From assembly GCF_002796605.1 (NCBI RefSeq), contig NZ_CP024923.1:1860001-1924000 (forward strand): a DNA stretch of 64,000 nucleotides, given 5' to 3'. Source of the stretch: Sphingomonas psychrotolerans (lineage in GTDB: Bacteria > Pseudomonadota > Alphaproteobacteria > Sphingomonadales > Sphingomonadaceae). The stretch's first letter is position 1. Each line of letters begins with the position of its first letter. Positions 59,369 to 64,000 of this stretch are shown here, piece after piece. The translations under genes and the position numbers were made by a program. Below the pieces are notes generated by a model that was given only the letters and a program-made list of their open reading frames with translations, did not search any database and was not told where the DNA came from.

Positions 59369-60438
59369 TGTCGGGCGATACCGACCAGGAAGACAAGACA
59401 GAAGATCCCACAGACAAGAAGCTGGAGGACGCTCGCGAACGCGGCGAAGTGCCGATGGCGCCCGAGATGAAGCACGCCGCGATGTTCGTCGCGGCGCTCG
59501 TCGTGATGGGGGGCCTCGGCACGTGGACGATGCAGACGATGGGATCGCTGTTCGTGCGCCTGTGGGGCAGCGCCGACGATTTCCGCATGGAGCCCGTCGG
59601 CGCACAGGATTTCGCGACCGGGCTGTTCGGCACGATCTTCACTACCCTCACTCCGATCCTCGCCGCATTGTTCGGCTTCGCTTTGCTCGGCGGCTTCCTG
59701 CAGGGCCGGCCGATGCTGTCGGCGAGCCGGATCAAGCCGAAATGGTCCAAGCTCAATCCGGTCACCGGGTTCACGCGGACCTTCAGCAAGCAATCGCTGG
59801 TCGAGTTCTTCAAGACGCTCGCCAAGCTCTGCCTCGTCGTCGGCATCGGCGCGTGGATCGCGTGGCCGCATGCGGCGACGATCGATCGGCTGGTGGGCGC
59901 GGATCTCGTCTCGATGGGCGCCGCGGCCAGCGACATCGTCTATGCGATGCTCTTCCCGATCGCCTTGCTGGTCGGCGCGCTGGCGATGTTCGACTTCGCC
60001 TGGCAGCGCTTCGCCTTCATGAAGAAGATGCGGATGACCAAGCAGGAGATCAAGGACGAGTATAAGCAGAGCGAGGGAGATCCCAAGATCAAGGGCAAGA
60101 TCCGTCAGCTCCAGATGCAGCGCGCGAAGGGCCGGATGATGTCGAACGTCCCCAAGGCGAGCGTGATCATCACCAACCCGACTCACTACGCCATCGCATT
60201 GCAATATGATCACGGCGCGATGAATGCGCCGGTGGTGGTCGCCAAGGGCGTCGACGCGATCGCGCTGAAGATCCGCGAAGTCGCCGCCGAGCATAACATT
60301 CCGCTGGTCGAAAACCGCCCGCTCGCGCGCGCGCTCTATGCCTCGGCCGAGATCGACCATCCGATCCCGATCGAGCATTATGCCGCAGTCGCCGAAGTGA
60401 TCAGCTATGTCATGAAGATCGCAAAGACGAGGCGATGA
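59368..60438 (+). CDS. flhB: Flagellar export switch protein FlhB
   Basis: A 356-residue protein with an N-terminal charged start (DKTEDPTDKKLEDARERGEV), four membrane helices and a cytoplasmic domain with the self-cleavage motif NPTH near residues 270-273, followed by YAIAL. Cleavage switches export from rod/hook to filament substrates. ATG 59368 is preferred over TTG 59362 because of the TGATG overlap. Confidence 0.96.
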   Translation: MSGDTDQEDKTEDPTDKKLEDARERGEVPMAPEMKHAAMFVAALVVMGGLGTWTMQTMGSLFVRLWGSADDFRMEPVGAQDFATGLFGTIFTTLTPILAALFGFALLGGFLQGRPMLSASRIKPKWSKLNPVTGFTRTFSKQSLVEFFKTLAKLCLVVGIGAWIAWPHAATIDRLVGADLVSMGAAASDIVYAMLFPIALLVGALAMFDFAWQRFAFMKKMRMTKQEIKDEYKQSEGDPKIKGKIRQLQMQRAKGRMMSNVPKASVIITNPTHYAIALQYDHGAMNAPVVVAKGVDAIALKIREVAAEHNIPLVENRPLARALYASAEIDHPIPIEHYAAVAEVISYVMKIAKTRR

Positions 60439-62748
<2,310 letters not shown>

Positions 62749-62758
62749 TACATCAACT

Positions 62759-62782
62759 CCCCTCCCTGCTTGGGGGGAGGGG
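62759..62782. repeat. GC hairpin between katG and fliX
   Basis: CCCCTCCC pairs with GGGAGGGG over an 8-nt loop. There is no T-run on either strand, so it is a weak terminator at best. Confidence 0.45.
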
Positions 62783-62793
62783 AAAAGTAGAAA

Positions 62794-63210
62794 TCAGGCC
62801 TGAACGTCGAACTTCGCGAGTTCGACGCGGACGCGCAGATCGATGTCGGACAGGATGCCGGCCAGCACCGGATCGTCCGACGGCTCCAGATTTTCCGACC
62901 ATTCGACGATCTCGCGCAGCCGCTCGACACTGGGCGTCCCGGTCGCCAGCTCCTTGTGGAGCTTGTCGAGCGCGTTGATGCCGCGCTCGGCATCCACCGC
63001 CTGCTTGCGGCGCCGCTCGATCGAGGGATCGGCGGCTGCGAGCGTCACCAACATCGCCACCGACGGCACGGGCTGGTTCGGGCCGGCGCCCTGCATCGGC
63101 ATCGGCCGCGCGACGGCCTCCTCTTCGGCCACCGGAAAGCCGGGCGCGGTCTTGGGCAGCGCCGCCAGCAGGCTGCGTGCCATCAGCGGCGTAAGGCTGT
63201 CGATGCGCAC
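62794..63210 (-). CDS. fliX: Flagellar assembly regulator FliX
   Basis: A 138-residue protein matching FliX of Caulobacter and relatives: a variable N-terminus, then ERRRKQAVDAERGINALDKL, HKELATGTPSVERLREIVEW and the C-terminal IDLRVRVELAKFD. FliX couples early basal-body assembly to late flagellar transcription through FlbD in Caulobacter. No FlbD is encoded in the window. It is divergent from flgI, as in Caulobacter. Confidence 0.85.
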   Translation of the reverse strand: MRIDSLTPLMARSLLAALPKTAPGFPVAEEEAVARPMPMQGAGPNQPVPSVAMLVTLAAADPSIERRRKQAVDAERGINALDKLHKELATGTPSVERLREIVEWSENLEPSDDPVLAGILSDIDLRVRVELAKFDVQA

Positions 63211-63227
63211 GAAATCAGGTCCTCTCG

Positions 63228-63256
63228 GCCCGCATTGGCCACCTTTCCTCTATAAG
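63228..63256 (+). promoter_or_regulatory. Motility-type promoter element before flgI
   Basis: GCCCGC and CTATAAG are separated by 16 bp, 37 bp before the flgI ATG. Confidence 0.5.
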
Positions 63257-63293
63257 AAAGTTACCGCGGTTTTTCCACTTAGTCTGAGGGTTT

Positions 63294-64000
63294 ATGCAGC
63301 GCATCGCCGCTTCGTTCCTGCTCCCGCTGCTGGCGTTGGTCGCCAGCCCGTATGCGCTTGCGCAGACGCGGATCAAAGACATCGTCGATGTCGAGAATGT
63401 CCGCGAGAACCAGCTCGTCGGTTATGGCCTCGTCGTCGGCCTCGCCGGCACCGGTGACCGCATGCGCAACGCACCCTTCACCGAGGAATCGATGCAGGCG
63501 ATGCTCGAGCGCATGGGCGTCAACATCCGCGGCACCAACATGCGCACGCAGAACGTCGCGGCGGTCTCGATCACCGCGACCATGCCGCCCTTCTCGCGCT
63601 CGGGATCGCGGATCGACGTCCAGGTCTCGGCACTGGGCGACGCGTCCAGCCTGCAGGGCGGCACGCTGATCGCGTCGTCGCTACGCGCTCTCGACGGCGA
63701 GATCTACGCTGTCGCGCAGGGCCAGGTCGCCGTTTCCGGCTTCAAGGGCCAGGGCGCCGCCGCGAGCGTCAGCCGCGGCGTGACCACATCGGCGCGCGTC
63801 GCCGGCGGTGCCATCGTCGAGCGCGAAGTGCCCTATTCGCTGCAATCGGCGACCAGCCTCAAGCTCGCCCTCAAGAACCCCGATTTCGCCACCGCCGATC
63901 GCATCGCCGGCGCGATCAACGGCAAATATCCAGGTAGCGCGCAAGTGCTCGATCCGGGCACGGTGCAACTCCAGCCGACCACCAACTTCGTCGGCAACGT
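63294..64000 (+). CDS. flgI: Flagellar P-ring protein FlgI (3' end outside window)
   Basis: The first 235 codons are visible. A signal peptide (MQRIAASFLLPLLALVASPY, ending ALA) is followed by the FlgI opening RIKDIVDVENVRENQLVGYG, LAGTGDRMRNAPFTEESMQA and PPFSRSGSRIDVQVSALGDA. FlgI forms the periplasmic bushing around the rod. The gene continues past 64000. Confidence 0.96.
   Translation, partial: MQRIAASFLLPLLALVASPYALAQTRIKDIVDVENVRENQLVGYGLVVGLAGTGDRMRNAPFTEESMQAMLERMGVNIRGTNMRTQNVAAVSITATMPPFSRSGSRIDVQVSALGDASSLQGGTLIASSLRALDGEIYAVAQGQVAVSGFKGQGAAASVSRGVTTSARVAGGAIVEREVPYSLQSATSLKLALKNPDFATADRIAGAINGKYPGSAQVLDPGTVQLQPTTNFVGN

Overview
The window looks like chromosomal DNA from a motile, Gram-negative, GC-rich alphaproteobacterium, most probably a Sphingomonas-like member of the Sphingomonadales. 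The evidence is uniformly GC-rich codon use, the alphaproteobacterial flagellar regulators FlaF and FliX, the divergent fliX/flgI pair, a type II secretion (T2SS) locus of about 13 kb, a PhoX phosphatase, and short palindromic intergenic elements of the kind common in sphingomonads. No insertion sequence, prophage, integrase, CRISPR array or rRNA operon was seen, and codon use does not shift sharply anywhere. Species assignment is inference.

Layout. 1-4.9 kb: a partial membrane protein, lepA, a pnuC/NadR-like nicotinamide riboside salvage pair, a ferredoxin-NADP reductase and tRNA-Pro(CGG). 4.9-15.1 kb: a MacAB/LolD-type ABC export operon (adaptor, ATPase, two paralogous FtsX-type permeases) facing an NtrC-family regulator and histidine kinase. 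The intergenic region carries three sigma-54 type -24/-12 elements, one in front of each unit including a small membrane protein gene, plus a long inverted repeat placed like an enhancer site. 15.2-28.4 kb: the T2SS genes gspK, J, N, F, E, M, L, G, H, I, C and D, with an embedded periplasmic-binding-type protein and a second small set of L/M/C-like inner-membrane genes. 28.6-31.1 kb: a Tat-exported PhoX-type lipoprotein phosphatase, a plausible T2SS client, with Pho-box-like 11-bp repeats upstream. 31.1-34.3 kb: a lipoprotein and two exported amidohydrolases. 34.5-38.3 kb: a FixL/FixJ-like pair and a receiver-like protein. 38.5-43 kb: two chemoreceptors with nearly the same signalling domain, and a DUF2975/XRE pair under an operator-rich promoter. 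43-64 kb: a motility island with flaF, a large HAD protein, motA-STAS-cheY-cheA-cheW-cheR-cheB-cheY-cheD-(unknown)-motB-fliL-like, a PilZ protein, fliN-fliO-fliP on the minus strand, flgC-fliE-fliQ-fliR-flhB on the plus strand, then katG, fliX and the start of flgI.

How the parts fit. Receptors signal through CheA/CheW to two CheY proteins, with CheR/CheB/CheD adaptation. MotA/MotB power the motor and the FliOPQR-FlhB gate exports flagellar parts. A recurring CTATAAG element lies in front of several of these units, in four of six cases with a GCC- or GCG-type -35 at a fixed 16-bp distance. It looks like a shared motility promoter. The T2SS and PhoX together resemble a phosphate-scavenging secretion module. 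The export operon looks like a closed regulon under sigma-54 and its own NtrC-type activator. Gene calls are mostly secure from motifs. Regulatory claims come from reading by eye and are marked as such.
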